Shown: positions 1 through 8,323, counted from the first letter of the stretch. The stretch is 64,000 nucleotides of DNA from Ruminococcus sp. UBA3767 (GCA_002371625.1 DFFV01000091.1:1-64000), one strand, 5' to 3'. Notes: generated from the sequence alone by a model not told the origin. Translations and numbers: made by a program.

Positions 1-680
1 TTAAAATGGGTAAGAGATTCCCTGAGTTCGTTATCAATCCTTCCGATATAGTAAGAGATTACGGTGCAGATACCCTCAGACTCTACGAAATGTTCATGGG
101 ACCGCTTGAAGTAAGCAAGCCGTGGAGCAAAAACGGAGTTGAGGGCGCAAGAAAGTTCCTTAACAGAGTTTGGAATTTCTTTACCGAAGCATCAAACCTT
201 ACCGATGACGATGACGGAGCACTTGCAAAGGTTTATAACCAGACAGTTAAAAAGGTCACCGATGACTTTGAAGCACTTGCATTCAATACTGCGATCAGCC
301 AGATGATGATCTTTGTAAATGCTGTTTATAAGAACGGTAAATGTCCAAAGGCTTATGCAGAGGGACTTATCAAGATGCTTTCCTGCATCTCACCGCATAT
401 AGGTGAAGAGATATGGAGCATAATGGGACATAACGATACTATCGCATTTGAATCATGGCCGACTTATGATCCTGCACAGCTCGTTGAAAATGTAATAGAG
501 ATAGTAGTACAGATCAACGGCAAGGTCAAGTCAAGACTGAATATTTCAGCTGATGCCGATAAGGATTCGGTTATATCTCAGGCTAAAAATGACGAGATCA
601 TCAGTTCTATGATAAGCGGAAAGGATATAGTCAAAGAGATCTATGTTCCTAAAAAGCTCGTTAATATTGTAGTAAAATAA
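1..680 (+). CDS. leuS: Leucyl-tRNA synthetase, C-terminal part (5' end outside window)
   Basis: Charges tRNA-Leu with leucine in the cytoplasm. The window opens inside the gene; the readable frame begins at base 3. The first residues, L-K-M-G-K-R, sit where class I synthetases carry the KMSKS ATP-binding loop. They are followed by VINPSDIV, YGADTLRLYEMFMGP and KPWS, which are typical of bacterial LeuRS. The rest is the anticodon-binding helical domain and the small C-terminal domain, which ends VQINGKVKSR...IVKEIYVPKKLVNIVVK as in other LeuRS proteins. The serine of KMSKS is glycine here. The gene ends just before a strong terminator. Confidence 0.96.
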   Translation, partial: KMGKRFPEFVINPSDIVRDYGADTLRLYEMFMGPLEVSKPWSKNGVEGARKFLNRVWNFFTEASNLTDDDDGALAKVYNQTVKKVTDDFEALAFNTAISQMMIFVNAVYKNGKCPKAYAEGLIKMLSCISPHIGEEIWSIMGHNDTIAFESWPTYDPAQLVENVIEIVVQINGKVKSRLNISADADKDSVISQAKNDEIISSMISGKDIVKEIYVPKKLVNIVVK

Positions 681-686
681 ATAATA

Positions 687-718
687 AGAGTCACTCATTC
701 ACGGGTGACTCTTTATTT
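687..718 (+). terminator. Intrinsic terminator after leuS
   Basis: Eight-base perfect stem AGAGTCAC / GTGACTCT (687-694 with 705-712) followed by TTTATTT, directly after the leuS stop codon. Confidence 0.8.
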
Positions 719-737
719 GGAATATGAGGTGATATAC

Positions 738-2093
738 ATGGATCAGACAGATGAGAAACAGGAAATGTCAGCCAAGTATGTCTATATGACACAGACTCCG
801 GTGAAAAAACTGATTTGCAAGCTCGCTGTCCCGACTATAGTCAGTATGCTCGTTACAGGTATCTATAATTCTGCCGATACTTTCTTTGTTGGCAAAATAT
901 CCACCGAGGCTACTGCGGCAGTGGGAATAGTTTTCTCTGTAATGGCGATGATACAAGCTGTCGGATTTATGTGCGGTCAGGGTTCGGGCAGCTTTCTTTC
1001 ACGAATGCTCGGCTCTCACGATGAAAAACAAGCCAATGAAGTCGCATCCACAGGTTTTGCACTTTCCCTGATCATAGGAGCTGTAATTGCAGTGGTCGGC
1101 ATCTTCCTTGTAGAACCGCTTTCAGATATGCTCGGCGCAACAGAATCAACTCTTGATGATACCAAGAATTATATGCGTATAATTCTTATCGGTGCACCTT
1201 TCATGACAGGGCAGTTCGTTATAAATAACCAGCTAAGATTTCAGGGCAGTGCGATGTATGCCATGTTTGGTCTTCTTGCGGGAGCAGCAGCAAACATAAT
1301 CCTTGATCCTATACTGATATTTGTTTTCAAGCTCGGCGTAAGCGGTGCAGCTCTTGCAACAGTATGCGGACAGATCATCAGCTTTATCGTTCTTCTTATC
1401 GGAAGCAAACAAGGCGGAAATATACATATCAAATTTAAAAACATTAATATAAACAAGCATTATATTTTCGAGATAATCAACGGAGGCATACCGTCGCTGT
1501 TCCGTCAAGGACTTGCCGCACTTGCTACTATAATGCTCAATAAGATAGCAGGGGAGTATGGCGGAGATGCAGCTATTGCAGGTATGTCCGTAGCTACTAG
1601 GATACTTATGCTCGTTTCATCGGCTCTTATCGGTTTCGGTCAGGGCTTCCAGCCGGTTAGCTCATTCAATTACGGTGCTAACCTTAAAAAGCGAGTAAGA
1701 GAAGGCTATTTCTTCTGCCTTAATTACGGGCTTGTATTTCTGATATTTGTTGCAGGTGTCTGCTTTGCATTTGCCGAGCAGATAGTATCCTGCTTCCGTG
1801 ACGATCCACTTGTTATCGAGATAGGCGCAAAAGCCCTCAGATACCAGTGTATATCGCTTCCGATGATGAGCGGTATAGTAATAACAAATATGATGCTCCA
1901 GAGTATAGGTGCAGGATTGAAAGCATCTATTTCATCTTCTGCACGAAGCGGAATATTCTTTATCCCGACAATATTGATCCTATCATCACTTTTCGGGCTT
2001 ACGGGAGTAGAGTGTTCGCAGGCAGTGGCTGATTTTTGCTCATTGCTGTTGTCTATACCGTTTGCATACTCGGAACTGAGGAAAATGAGATAG
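738..2093 (+). CDS. MATE family multidrug/Na+ efflux transporter
   Basis: A 451-residue polytopic membrane protein with about 12 hydrophobic segments, the usual MATE length. The N-terminal motif (PTIVSMLVTGIYNSADTFFVG) and the repeat-like second half (GGIPSLFRQGLAALATIMLN, GFGQGFQPVSSFNYGA) are characteristic of the MepA/NorM type, which exports cationic drugs or metabolites by Na+ or H+ antiport. An upstream in-frame ATG at 705 lies inside the leuS terminator. I chose 738 because GAGGTGA at 726-732 is a well-placed ribosome site. The substrate cannot be inferred. Confidence 0.9.
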   Translation: MDQTDEKQEMSAKYVYMTQTPVKKLICKLAVPTIVSMLVTGIYNSADTFFVGKISTEATAAVGIVFSVMAMIQAVGFMCGQGSGSFLSRMLGSHDEKQANEVASTGFALSLIIGAVIAVVGIFLVEPLSDMLGATESTLDDTKNYMRIILIGAPFMTGQFVINNQLRFQGSAMYAMFGLLAGAAANIILDPILIFVFKLGVSGAALATVCGQIISFIVLLIGSKQGGNIHIKFKNININKHYIFEIINGGIPSLFRQGLAALATIMLNKIAGEYGGDAAIAGMSVATRILMLVSSALIGFGQGFQPVSSFNYGANLKKRVREGYFFCLNYGLVFLIFVAGVCFAFAEQIVSCFRDDPLVIEIGAKALRYQCISLPMMSGIVITNMMLQSIGAGLKASISSSARSGIFFIPTILILSSLFGLTGVECSQAVADFCSLLLSIPFAYSELRKMR

Positions 2094-2111
2094 ACAAACT
2101 TAGTTATTATA

Positions 2112-2140
2112 TTGACATATTCGCCTTAATGTGTTATCAT
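2112..2140 (+). promoter_or_regulatory. Sigma-A promoter for the GNAT gene
   Basis: TTGACA (2112-2117), 17-bp spacer, TATCAT (2135-2140), about 30 bp before the start codon at 2174. Confidence 0.75.
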
Positions 2141-2173
2141 CGCATTAGAAATAAAAATAAGGAGGGATCTTTC

Positions 2174-2638
2174 ATGAAACTATCGCAGGCAGAGCTTAAT
2201 GAGTTTGAATTTGTAAAAGCTATAACCCATAGCACTATCAAAAGCGTTTATCCGCATTATTATCCTTCGGGTGCAGTTGAATTCTTTTTGAAGCACCACA
2301 GTGATGAAAAGATCCTTGAAGATGTAAAAAACGGCAATGTGTATCTGCTCAGAGATGATTCTGACGAGTATATCGGGACTGTTACCGTAATAGATAATGA
2401 GATCACACGCCTTTTTGTTCTTCCCGAATACCAGCATAAAGGCTTCGGCAGAATGCTTATGGATCACGCCGAAATAGTTATTGCGCAGAATCATAAAACG
2501 ATCATACTTCACGCTTCACTACCTGCAAAGAATATTTACAGAAGGCGTGGTTACGTTGAAACAGGTTATAATGTCATAATTGCTGAAAACGGTGATTATC
2601 TGTGCTATGATGAAATGAGCAAGGATATCTCGATTTAA
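2174..2638 (+). CDS. GNAT family N-acetyltransferase
   Basis: A 154-residue single-domain GCN5-related acetyltransferase. The acetyl-CoA pyrophosphate-binding loop (motif A, Q/RxxGxG/A) is seen as QHKGFG at residues 87-92 after the beta strand ITRLFVLPEY. The C-terminal NIYRRRGYVETGY is the usual 'F/YYxxxGF' segment. The start at 2174 follows GGAGGG and a consensus promoter; an open frame extends upstream to 2036 but runs through the promoter. The acceptor substrate is unknown. The next small gene follows within 20 bp and may be co-transcribed. Confidence 0.88.
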   Translation: MKLSQAELNEFEFVKAITHSTIKSVYPHYYPSGAVEFFLKHHSDEKILEDVKNGNVYLLRDDSDEYIGTVTVIDNEITRLFVLPEYQHKGFGRMLMDHAEIVIAQNHKTIILHASLPAKNIYRRRGYVETGYNVIIAENGDYLCYDEMSKDISI

Positions 2639-2654
2639 AAACAGAGGTGATATA

Positions 2655-2870
2655 GTGCTTTTTGACGATAATAACAACAAAAGCGATTATCAGAAAACAA
2701 TAGAAGAGATAGATGAGTATATTCTCTTTGATCAGCTCACCAATAATGATAAAAAAAGAAATAATGACCATAATAGCCATAGCCGTAGTGAGTTGGGAAC
2801 GATCCTATTTGATATTTTTGGGATCATAGTTATCGTGTGGTGCATTATTGAACCGCTTATAAAGCGATAA
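2655..2870 (+). CDS. Small single-span membrane protein (71 aa), function unknown
   Basis: Begins with GTG at 2655 preceded by AGAGGTGA, 16 bp after the GNAT stop, so probably the second gene of that transcript. The first 45 residues are very polar and Asn/Asp/Lys-rich. The C-terminal part (ILFDIFGIIVIVWCIIEPLI) is one transmembrane helix ending in KR. The topology suggests a tail-anchored cytoplasmic peptide. No family recognised. Confidence 0.6.
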   Translation: MLFDDNNNKSDYQKTIEEIDEYILFDQLTNNDKKRNNDHNSHSRSELGTILFDIFGIIVIVWCIIEPLIKR

Positions 2871-2937
2871 ATACTGCCCGCAGTGTAACTGTTAATAAAT
2901 AATATGAAATTTTGTGAAAAAAACATTAAAAAAGCCC

Positions 2938-2966
2938 TTGACTTTATATGCAATATGTTGTATAAT
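2938..2966 (+). promoter_or_regulatory. Sigma-A promoter of rpsU
   Basis: TTGACT (2938-2943), 17-bp spacer, TATAAT (2961-2966). It predicts a 5' leader of roughly 175 nt before the rpsU start at 3148. Confidence 0.85.
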
Positions 2967-3009
2967 TACTATGTAATTATAACGGCTATATTAGTTTCGT
3001 GAGGAATAT

Positions 3010-3039
3010 ATGGCAGAGTATTCGCTGATAGACAATTAG
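3010..3039 (+). CDS. Possible 9-residue leader peptide (uORF) in the rpsU leader
   Basis: GAGGAA is followed after three bases by ATG and the short frame M-A-E-Y-S-L-I-D-N-stop. It lies inside the predicted rpsU transcript, upstream of a small hairpin (GTTTGC / GCAAAC near 3054-3069). The position and ribosome site suggest a leader peptide, but chance cannot be excluded. Confidence 0.35.
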   Translation: MAEYSLIDN

Positions 3040-3147
3040 TCATCATCGTTTCTGTTTGCGTTGGCAAACGCCTTCACTATCACCTGATCTCCCGAAGCAG
3101 CCTTTATATATTACCTCTGTCATAGGTGGCAAAGGGAGGGAATAATT

Positions 3148-3321
3148 TTGGCAGAAATTCGTGTTGGAAAAAACGAAACTTTGGATACAGCTCTCAAGCG
3201 TTTCAAGAGATCTTGTGCGAGAGACGGTGTTATCGCTGAGGTTCGTAAGAGAGAGCACTACGAAAAGCCTTCTGTAAAGCGTAAGAAGAAGTCTGAAGCT
3301 GCTCGTAAGCGTAAATATTGA
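3148..3321 (+). CDS. rpsU: 30S ribosomal protein bS21
   Basis: A 57-residue, very basic protein starting M-A-E-I-R-V-G and continuing [20 protein letters not shown], the bS21 signature, with a Lys/Arg-rich tail ending ARKRKY. Its role is in the small ribosomal subunit, near the mRNA anti-Shine-Dalgarno region. The start codon is TTG at 3148, preceded by GGGAGGG at the proper distance. This non-ATG start and the small size make it easy to miss. It has its own sigma-A promoter, a long leader and its own terminator. Confidence 0.95.
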   Translation: MAEIRVGKNETLDTALKRFKRSCARDGVIAEVRKREHYEKPSVKRKKKSEAARKRKY

Positions 3322-3330
3322 TTTTGTATG

Positions 3331-3360
3331 AGACGGGCGTTATTGCGTCCGTCTTTTTAT
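3331..3360 (+). terminator. rpsU terminator
   Basis: A stem beginning AGACGGGCG pairs with the segment ending GTCCGTCT (one G-T pair), followed by TTTTTATTT. Confidence 0.85.
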
Positions 3361-3381
3361 TTAAAGGAGACATTGAAGCTG

Positions 3382-3885
3382 ATGATCTTTAAACCCACAT
3401 ATGTATTTGAAAATATTAGTGCTATCACACCCGCTTTCCTGAAAAGAAAGCATATAAAGGGGATAGTACTTGATGTGGACAATACCCTTACCACACATAA
3501 TAATCCCGTACCGCCCGAATCAAGCATGAAATGGCTTGCTGATGTAAAAAAGGCAGGTATAAAGCTGATAATAGTATCTAACAATAAACCACCAAGGGTA
3601 GTTCCGTTTGCTGAAATACTCGGGCTTGATTATGTTGCTAACGGCAAAAAGCCGCTGACATCGGGTATGAATAAAGCAATTAAAAGAATGGGACTTGAAA
3701 AAAGCGATGTAGCTGCAATAGGAGATCAGATATTCACCGATATAATGGGCGCAAACCTGACAGGTATACGTTCCTGCTTTGTATTTCCTATCGAGCCCGA
3801 AACGAGCCTGCCTTTCAGGATAAAAAGAACGCTTGAAAAGCCCTTATTACCTAAAAGATCAAGAATAATAAAAGAGGAGAGATAA
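3382..3885 (+). CDS. yqeG: YqeG family HAD IIIA-type phosphatase
   Basis: A 168-residue HAD-superfamily phosphatase. Motif I is LDVDNTLT (Asp31/Asp33), motif II is the Ser of IIVSNN, and motif IV-like residues are in GDQIFTDIMGAN. The N-terminal segment FENISAITPAFL matches B. subtilis YqeG, whose physiological substrate is not firmly established. The ATG at 3382 gives the family's usual length; the longer frame from 3328 would begin inside the rpsU terminator. A TTG at 3373 nearer to AAAGGAGA is an alternative. The nfo-like gene follows after 2 bp, indicating one operon. Confidence 0.88.
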   Translation: MIFKPTYVFENISAITPAFLKRKHIKGIVLDVDNTLTTHNNPVPPESSMKWLADVKKAGIKLIIVSNNKPPRVVPFAEILGLDYVANGKKPLTSGMNKAIKRMGLEKSDVAAIGDQIFTDIMGANLTGIRSCFVFPIEPETSLPFRIKRTLEKPLLPKRSRIIKEER

Positions 3886-3887
3886 CA

Positions 3888-4742
3888 ATGCCTGCAAGAT
3901 TTGGTCCTGCCGGAAACAGCGATGCCTTTTCAAAGGTTTGCAAATCAACGATACAAGCACCGGGATACCTTGAAAAAATGGGGCTTGATCACTATGAATA
4001 TCAGTGCGGCAGGGGAGTAAAAGTTACCGATAAAACTGCATTTGCTTTAAGAGATAAGGCTGCTGAGCATGGTATTACACTTTCACTGCACGCTCCGTAT
4101 TTTATTTCTCTTTCAAGCATAGAGGAGGAGAAGCGTGACAACAGTATAAATTACATACTTCAGTCATGCGATGCCGCAAAAAGACTTGGTGCACAAAGAA
4201 TTGTTATCCATTCGGGCTCGTGCGCAAAAATAAGCAGACAGGAAGCTCTTGAGCTTGCTAAGGATACCCTGATAAGAGCAAGAAAAGCTGCTGTTGAGCA
4301 AGGCTTTGAAGATATTATATTCTGCCCCGAAACTATGGGAAAGGTGAATCAGCTCGGAGATCTTACCGAGGTGCTTGAGCTTTGCAAGCTGGACGATACG
4401 TTCCTGCCTTGCGTTGATTTCGGTCACCTCAACGCAAGAGGATTTGGCTGCATTAAAGAAAAGGCAGATTACGAGAAGATGATAGCTGAAATGGAAAACG
4501 CTATCGGAACTGACAGAACTAAAGTATTCCACAGTCATTTTTCCAAAATAATGTTTACCGAACCCGGCGGAGAAAAAAAGCACCTTACATTTGACGATAA
4601 CATGGGTTACGGACCTGATTTTGAACCTTTGATGGAGATAATCGCTAAAAAGGATATGTCTCCTGTATTTGTCTGCGAAAGCGCAGGTACGCAGGACAAA
4701 GATGCCCTTACAATGAAGAATTACTATCTGTCTGTTAAATAA
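3888..4742 (+). CDS. nfo: Endonuclease IV-type AP endonuclease / TIM-barrel enzyme
   Basis: A 284-residue AP endonuclease family 2 TIM barrel that cleaves the backbone 5' to abasic sites in base-excision repair. Metal-ligand motifs are seen in order: SLHAPY, VIHSG, FCPETMG, VDFGHLNAR, HSHFSK and VCESAG. These correspond to the tri-zinc His/Glu/Asp ligands of E. coli Nfo. The seventh region (GYGPDFEPL) differs from the DRHxxxGxG of Nfo, so it may be a divergent member (deoxyribonuclease IV-like). The ribosome site is AGAGGAGAG before 3888. It shares an operon with yqeG and aroQ. Confidence 0.85.
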   Translation: MPARFGPAGNSDAFSKVCKSTIQAPGYLEKMGLDHYEYQCGRGVKVTDKTAFALRDKAAEHGITLSLHAPYFISLSSIEEEKRDNSINYILQSCDAAKRLGAQRIVIHSGSCAKISRQEALELAKDTLIRARKAAVEQGFEDIIFCPETMGKVNQLGDLTEVLELCKLDDTFLPCVDFGHLNARGFGCIKEKADYEKMIAEMENAIGTDRTKVFHSHFSKIMFTEPGGEKKHLTFDDNMGYGPDFEPLMEIIAKKDMSPVFVCESAGTQDKDALTMKNYYLSVK

Positions 4743-4758
4743 ACAGGAGGGAAAAGCT

Positions 4759-5217
4759 ATGAAAAAGATCATAATAATCCACGGTCCCAACCTCAATCTG
4801 CTCGGTGAAAGGGAACCGGGTGTTTACGGAACAGAAACACTTGACAGCATCAATAACGAAATAATCGAGCACGCTGTCGCAAAGCAGTTTCATTGCGAAG
4901 TATTCCAGTCAAACAGCGAGGGCGAGATCATCGACACACTTCACCTTGCAAGAAAGCAGTTTGACGGAGTTGTTCTCAACGCAGGCGCATATACTCATTA
5001 CAGCTATGCTATCAGAGATGCTATCGCTGCAATAAAGATCCCTGTTATCGAGGTGCACCTGAGCAATATCAATGCCAGGGATGAATTCAGAGCTAAATCG
5101 GTTATCGCTCCTGTATGTGCAGGCTCTATCTGCGGATTTGGAAAGGATTCATATATCCTTGCAGTTGATTCATTGTATTATAAGTGGAAAAGGGAAGAGA
5201 GCGAGAATTCATTATGA
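4759..5217 (+). CDS. aroQ: 3-dehydroquinate dehydratase, type II
   Basis: A 152-residue dodecameric-type enzyme that converts 3-dehydroquinate to 3-dehydroshikimate in the shikimate pathway. Motifs: GPNLNLLGEREPGVYG (catalytic Tyr23), NAGAYTHYS (74-82), the EVHLSN motif (His100) and FRAKS (Arg111 region). It starts after AGGAGGG. Its stop overlaps the next start as ATGA. The aroQ-peptidase-efp order resembles yqhS-yqhT-efp of Bacillus. Confidence 0.95.
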   Translation: MKKIIIIHGPNLNLLGEREPGVYGTETLDSINNEIIEHAVAKQFHCEVFQSNSEGEIIDTLHLARKQFDGVVLNAGAYTHYSYAIRDAIAAIKIPVIEVHLSNINARDEFRAKSVIAPVCAGSICGFGKDSYILAVDSLYYKWKREESENSL

Positions 5218-6278
5218 CACATCTTCAGCAGCTGATGAGCAGTCTTGAAGGTATATGTGACTGCGCACTTATCAACGATACAGTAAACAGAAGATATTTT
5301 ACAGGCATGAAGTCGAGCGATGGTACGCTTGTTGTATTTAAAGATAAAGCATATCTTATAATTGACTTCAGATATATCGAAAAAGCCCGTAAGACCGCTG
5401 AGGATTGTGAAGTTATACTTCAGGATCGGCTCTATCACCAGATAAACGAGCTTATAAAAAAGCACGAAGCCAATACAGTTTGCGTCAATACCGAGTTTTG
5501 CACCGTTGAGCAGTTTACAATGTTCAAACAAGCACTTAAAGCAAGTGTTTCGGCTGATAACAGCCTTACCAAGCTGATAAGAAGCATAAGAATGATTAAA
5601 ACTCAGCAGGAGATAGACCTGATGATAAAAGCCCAGCGCATTGCTGAAAAAGGCTATGAACATATCCTTGGTATTATCCGCACAGGTATGAGCGAAAGGG
5701 AAGTGCAGCTTGAGCTTGATCACTTTATGCTTAAAAGCGGTGCAGAAGAGCTTTCTTTTGATACTATCGCACTCAGCGGTAAAAACACATCGCTCCCGCA
5801 CGGTGTTCCAAGCGATAAGCCTATCGAAAAAGGTGAGTTCGTTCTGCTTGACTTCGGTTCTGTCGTTGAAGGATACCACAGTGATATGACAAGAACGTTC
5901 TGCATGGGAGAGCCTACCGATAAAATGCGACAGGTCTACGATATAGTCCTGCAGGCTCAGCTGAGTGCACTTAGTGCCGTTAAAGCAGGAATGACAGGAA
6001 AAGACCTTGATGCTGCTGCAAGAGATATAATTGCGGAAAATGGCTTTGGCAAAAACTTCGGGCACTCTCTCGGACACGGGGTAGGTATGGAGATACACGA
6101 AATGCCTTACGCATCACCAAACAAGGATAATATCCTTAAAGAGAATTCTATCGTAACTGTCGAGCCGGGGATATATCTTGAAAACGAATTCGGCGTAAGG
6201 ATAGAGGATTTTGTAGTAGTTAAAAATGACGGCTGTATAAACATGACAAAGGCTCCTAAAGAGCTTATCATAGTCTGA
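5214..6278 (+). CDS. pepP: M24 family aminopeptidase P-like (Xaa-Pro) peptidase
   Basis: A 354-residue cytoplasmic dimetal peptidase predicted to remove N-terminal residues preceding proline. It has an N-terminal creatinase-like domain (1-120) and a C-terminal pita-bread domain. The five metal ligands are visible in LDFGS (Asp), YHSDMTRTF (Asp), GHSLGHGVGMEIHE (His), TVEPGIY (Glu) and VRIEDF (Glu). The start at 5214 forms an ATGA overlap with the aroQ stop, implying translational coupling. Confidence 0.93.
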   Translation: MTHLQQLMSSLEGICDCALINDTVNRRYFTGMKSSDGTLVVFKDKAYLIIDFRYIEKARKTAEDCEVILQDRLYHQINELIKKHEANTVCVNTEFCTVEQFTMFKQALKASVSADNSLTKLIRSIRMIKTQQEIDLMIKAQRIAEKGYEHILGIIRTGMSEREVQLELDHFMLKSGAEELSFDTIALSGKNTSLPHGVPSDKPIEKGEFVLLDFGSVVEGYHSDMTRTFCMGEPTDKMRQVYDIVLQAQLSALSAVKAGMTGKDLDAAARDIIAENGFGKNFGHSLGHGVGMEIHEMPYASPNKDNILKENSIVTVEPGIYLENEFGVRIEDFVVVKNDGCINMTKAPKELIIV

Positions 6279-6303
6279 ATTAAAAAAAGGGGGGGAGAAT
6301 CTT

Positions 6304-6969
6304 ATGACATTTGAAGAATTCAAAGCAAGAGAAGATGATGACGAATTTGCACCCGGCTGGGACGAGATCGAAGCTGCATTTTCAGAGGTCTACGGAGACA
6401 CCAAGCCAGAGCATTTCGGCACTACGATTACCAGCAGAGCAATGTTCGGAGGCGACGAGTACCTTGACGGATTCAGCGCTTACCCCTCCGATAAAGGTTA
6501 TGCTCATATAGTTACTTTTGGAATGAGTGAGCTTTATTACGACGAGGAGAGTTTTGGCGGTGAGTTCAGCAAGTGGGGCTACGAAATGACGATGAAGCTC
6601 AAAGATACCGAGCCGAACAACTGCGTATGGGCAATGAATATGATGAGCAACCTTGCAAGATATACATTTACAAGCAAGAGTTGGTTTGAACCCGGACAGT
6701 ATGTAGGGAACGCCAAAGACCCGCAGTCTATCAACCTTAGTAAGCCCGAAAGCAAGATAACAGCACTGCTTATCGCTGCAGATACCGAGGTGAATGGCAG
6801 AGATACTATTTACGGCAGACTTGATTTTGTTCAGCTTGTCGGGATAACTACCGATGAATTTCTTAAGATCAGAGAAAACAAGGAGCTTATTCCCACACTT
6901 TTAGATAATCTAAAAGCTGATTATCCCGATCTTGAGACCGATATGAACAGAAACAAGAACTATATCTGA
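6304..6969 (+). CDS. Suppressor of fused (SUFU)-domain protein
   Basis: A 221-residue protein starting after an unusually G-rich ribosome site (GGGGGGGAGA). The middle (YAHIVTFGMSELYYDEESFGGEFSKWGYEMTMKLK, then WAMNMMSNLARYTF) matches the bacterial SUFU-like domain. These bacterial proteins are often linked with immunity or protein-binding roles, but no biochemical function is established. It lies between pepP and efp, and no toxin gene is seen next to it. The family call rests on remembered motifs. Confidence 0.75.
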   Translation: MTFEEFKAREDDDEFAPGWDEIEAAFSEVYGDTKPEHFGTTITSRAMFGGDEYLDGFSAYPSDKGYAHIVTFGMSELYYDEESFGGEFSKWGYEMTMKLKDTEPNNCVWAMNMMSNLARYTFTSKSWFEPGQYVGNAKDPQSINLSKPESKITALLIAADTEVNGRDTIYGRLDFVQLVGITTDEFLKIRENKELIPTLLDNLKADYPDLETDMNRNKNYI

Positions 6970-7020
6970 CATCTATGTTGTAAAAAAAATATTAAAATAT
7001 GACAAAAGCACTCAAAACAC

Positions 7021-7049
7021 TTGCAATATAATTAAAAGTATGATAAAAT
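7021..7049 (+). promoter_or_regulatory. Sigma-A promoter of efp
   Basis: TTGCAA (7021-7026), 17-bp spacer, TAAAAT (7044-7049), 70 bp before the efp start. Confidence 0.7.
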
Positions 7050-7118
7050 TATTATGTAGGTATATGCCCCAGCGGCAAAAGCCATTCAAAACGAATCAAA
7101 TTATGGAGGTTTTATAAT

Positions 7119-7676
7119 ATGGTAACAGCAGGTGATTTCAGAAACGGTATGACGTTTGAAGAGGACGGAAATGTAATGCAGATCGTTGAGTTCCAGCACG
7201 TTAAGCCAGGTAAGGGCGCTGCTTTTGTAAGAGCAAAGGTAAAAAACGTGATCTCAGGTTCTGTTATTGAAAAAACATACAATCCTACTGCAAAGTTCCC
7301 GACTGCTTATGTTGAGAGAAAGGATATGGAGTATTCATACAACGATGGCGATCTGTACTACTTCATGGATCCCGAGTCTTACGAGCTTATCCCTGTAAAC
7401 AGCAGTGAGCTTTCTGATAACTTCAAGTTCGTTAAGGAGAACATGATCTGTAAGATCCTTTCTTACAAAGGACAGGTATTCGGTGTTGAGCCGCCTTACT
7501 TTGTTGAGCTTGAGGTAACAGAGACTGAGCCTGGCATCAAGGGTGATACAGCTACAAACGCAACAAAGCCTGCAACAGTTGAAACAGGAGCATCTATCAG
7601 AGTTCCGCTGTTCATCAACACAGGCGATAAGATCAGGATCGATACCCGTACCTGTGAGTACATGGAAAGAGCTTGA
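7119..7676 (+). CDS. efp: Translation elongation factor P
   Basis: A 185-residue three-domain tRNA mimic that rescues ribosomes stalled on polyproline. The N-terminal KOW-like domain carries the loop [14 protein letters not shown], with the modifiable Lys at 32. The C-terminal OB domains end [24 protein letters not shown], the canonical EF-P tail. Ribosome site is GGAGG. The CD1247-like gene follows 37 bp later. Confidence 0.97.
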   Translation: MVTAGDFRNGMTFEEDGNVMQIVEFQHVKPGKGAAFVRAKVKNVISGSVIEKTYNPTAKFPTAYVERKDMEYSYNDGDLYYFMDPESYELIPVNSSELSDNFKFVKENMICKILSYKGQVFGVEPPYFVELEVTETEPGIKGDTATNATKPATVETGASIRVPLFINTGDKIRIDTRTCEYMERA

Positions 7677-7713
7677 TTTTTCCGCTATCATTTTATAGAA
7701 CGGAGTGATTTAA

Positions 7714-8124
7714 ATGGAGCTTAGTAAAAAGGTCGCTTACCTAAAAGGTCTTATGGAAGGACTCAAGATCGACGATTCAACCAACGAGGGTAAAATACTT
7801 GCTATGATGGCTGATATCCTTGAGGATATGGCTGAAGCAGTAGAGGATCTCGCAGTTGAAGCTGATGAGACTGTTGATCTGGTAGATGCACTTGACGAAG
7901 ACCTCGGAGCACTTGAAGAAGACTTCTATGGTCTTGACGACGATGAAGAAGATGATGACGAGTGTGATTGCTGCTGTGACGATGACGAAATGTACGAATG
8001 CATCTGTCCAAGCTGTGGCGATAAGATAATGCTTGATGAAAACATTATTGCCGATGGTTCTATGGAGTGTCCCGGCTGCGGCGAAAAGCTCGAGTTCGAC
8101 TTTGACGAAGAAGAGAACGACTGA
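7714..8124 (+). CDS. CD1247-like acidic zinc-ribbon protein
   Basis: A 136-residue cytoplasmic protein. Residues 1-50 (KKVAYLKGLMEGLKIDDSTNEGKILAMMADILEDM) match the CD1247 N-terminal domain family of Clostridia. The middle is extremely acidic, with a CDCCCDDDE cluster. The C-terminus contains two CxxC knuckles (CICPSCG and MECPGCG) forming a probable zinc ribbon. Members are commonly found just after efp. Function unknown; nucleic-acid or translation-factor association is only inferred from zinc ribbon and context. Confidence 0.75.
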   Translation: MELSKKVAYLKGLMEGLKIDDSTNEGKILAMMADILEDMAEAVEDLAVEADETVDLVDALDEDLGALEEDFYGLDDDEEDDDECDCCCDDDEMYECICPSCGDKIMLDENIIADGSMECPGCGEKLEFDFDEEEND

Positions 8125-8159
8125 TAAGTATTATAATAATCGAATAATTAGTATGTATT

Positions 8160-8280
8160 TCAGGGGTGGTGAAATTCCACACTGGTGGTGATAGGCAAGC
8201 CTTAGTCCACGACCGCTTAACAGCGCTGAATCGGTGAGAATCCGATACCAACGGTCAGAGTCCGGATGGAAGAAATGACA
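8160..8280 (+). promoter_or_regulatory. FMN riboswitch (RFN element)
   Basis: Conserved FMN aptamer blocks are recognisable: a P2-like GTGGTGAAATTCCAC, the ACTGGTGGTGATAGGCAAGCC region, a GGTGAGAATCC block, and the near-invariant 3' block AGTCCGGATGGAAGAA. It precedes a riboflavin transporter gene and is followed by an intrinsic terminator, so it probably acts by FMN-induced premature termination. Confidence 0.93.
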
Positions 8281-8295
8281 CAAGCTACAACTTTA

Positions 8296-8323
8296 AGCCC
8301 TGAATTTTCAGGGCTTTTTTATT
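8296..8323 (+). terminator. Riboswitch expression-platform terminator
   Basis: Perfect stem AGCCCTGA / TCAGGGCT around ATTT, followed by TTTTTATTT, between the FMN aptamer and ribU. The CAGGG at the 5' edge of the aptamer (8161-8165) is repeated on the 3' side of this stem, but a specific antiterminator fold was not worked out. Confidence 0.85.

Noticed and set aside
4164-4796. A 210-codon minus-strand frame opposite the endonuclease IV-like gene
   Set aside because: No ribosome site and no recognised motif; antisense to a conserved enzyme.
5178-6098. A 306-codon minus-strand open frame opposite the M24 peptidase gene
   Set aside because: The plus-strand frame has all metal-ligand motifs; the antisense frame is Cys/Phe/His-rich nonsense.
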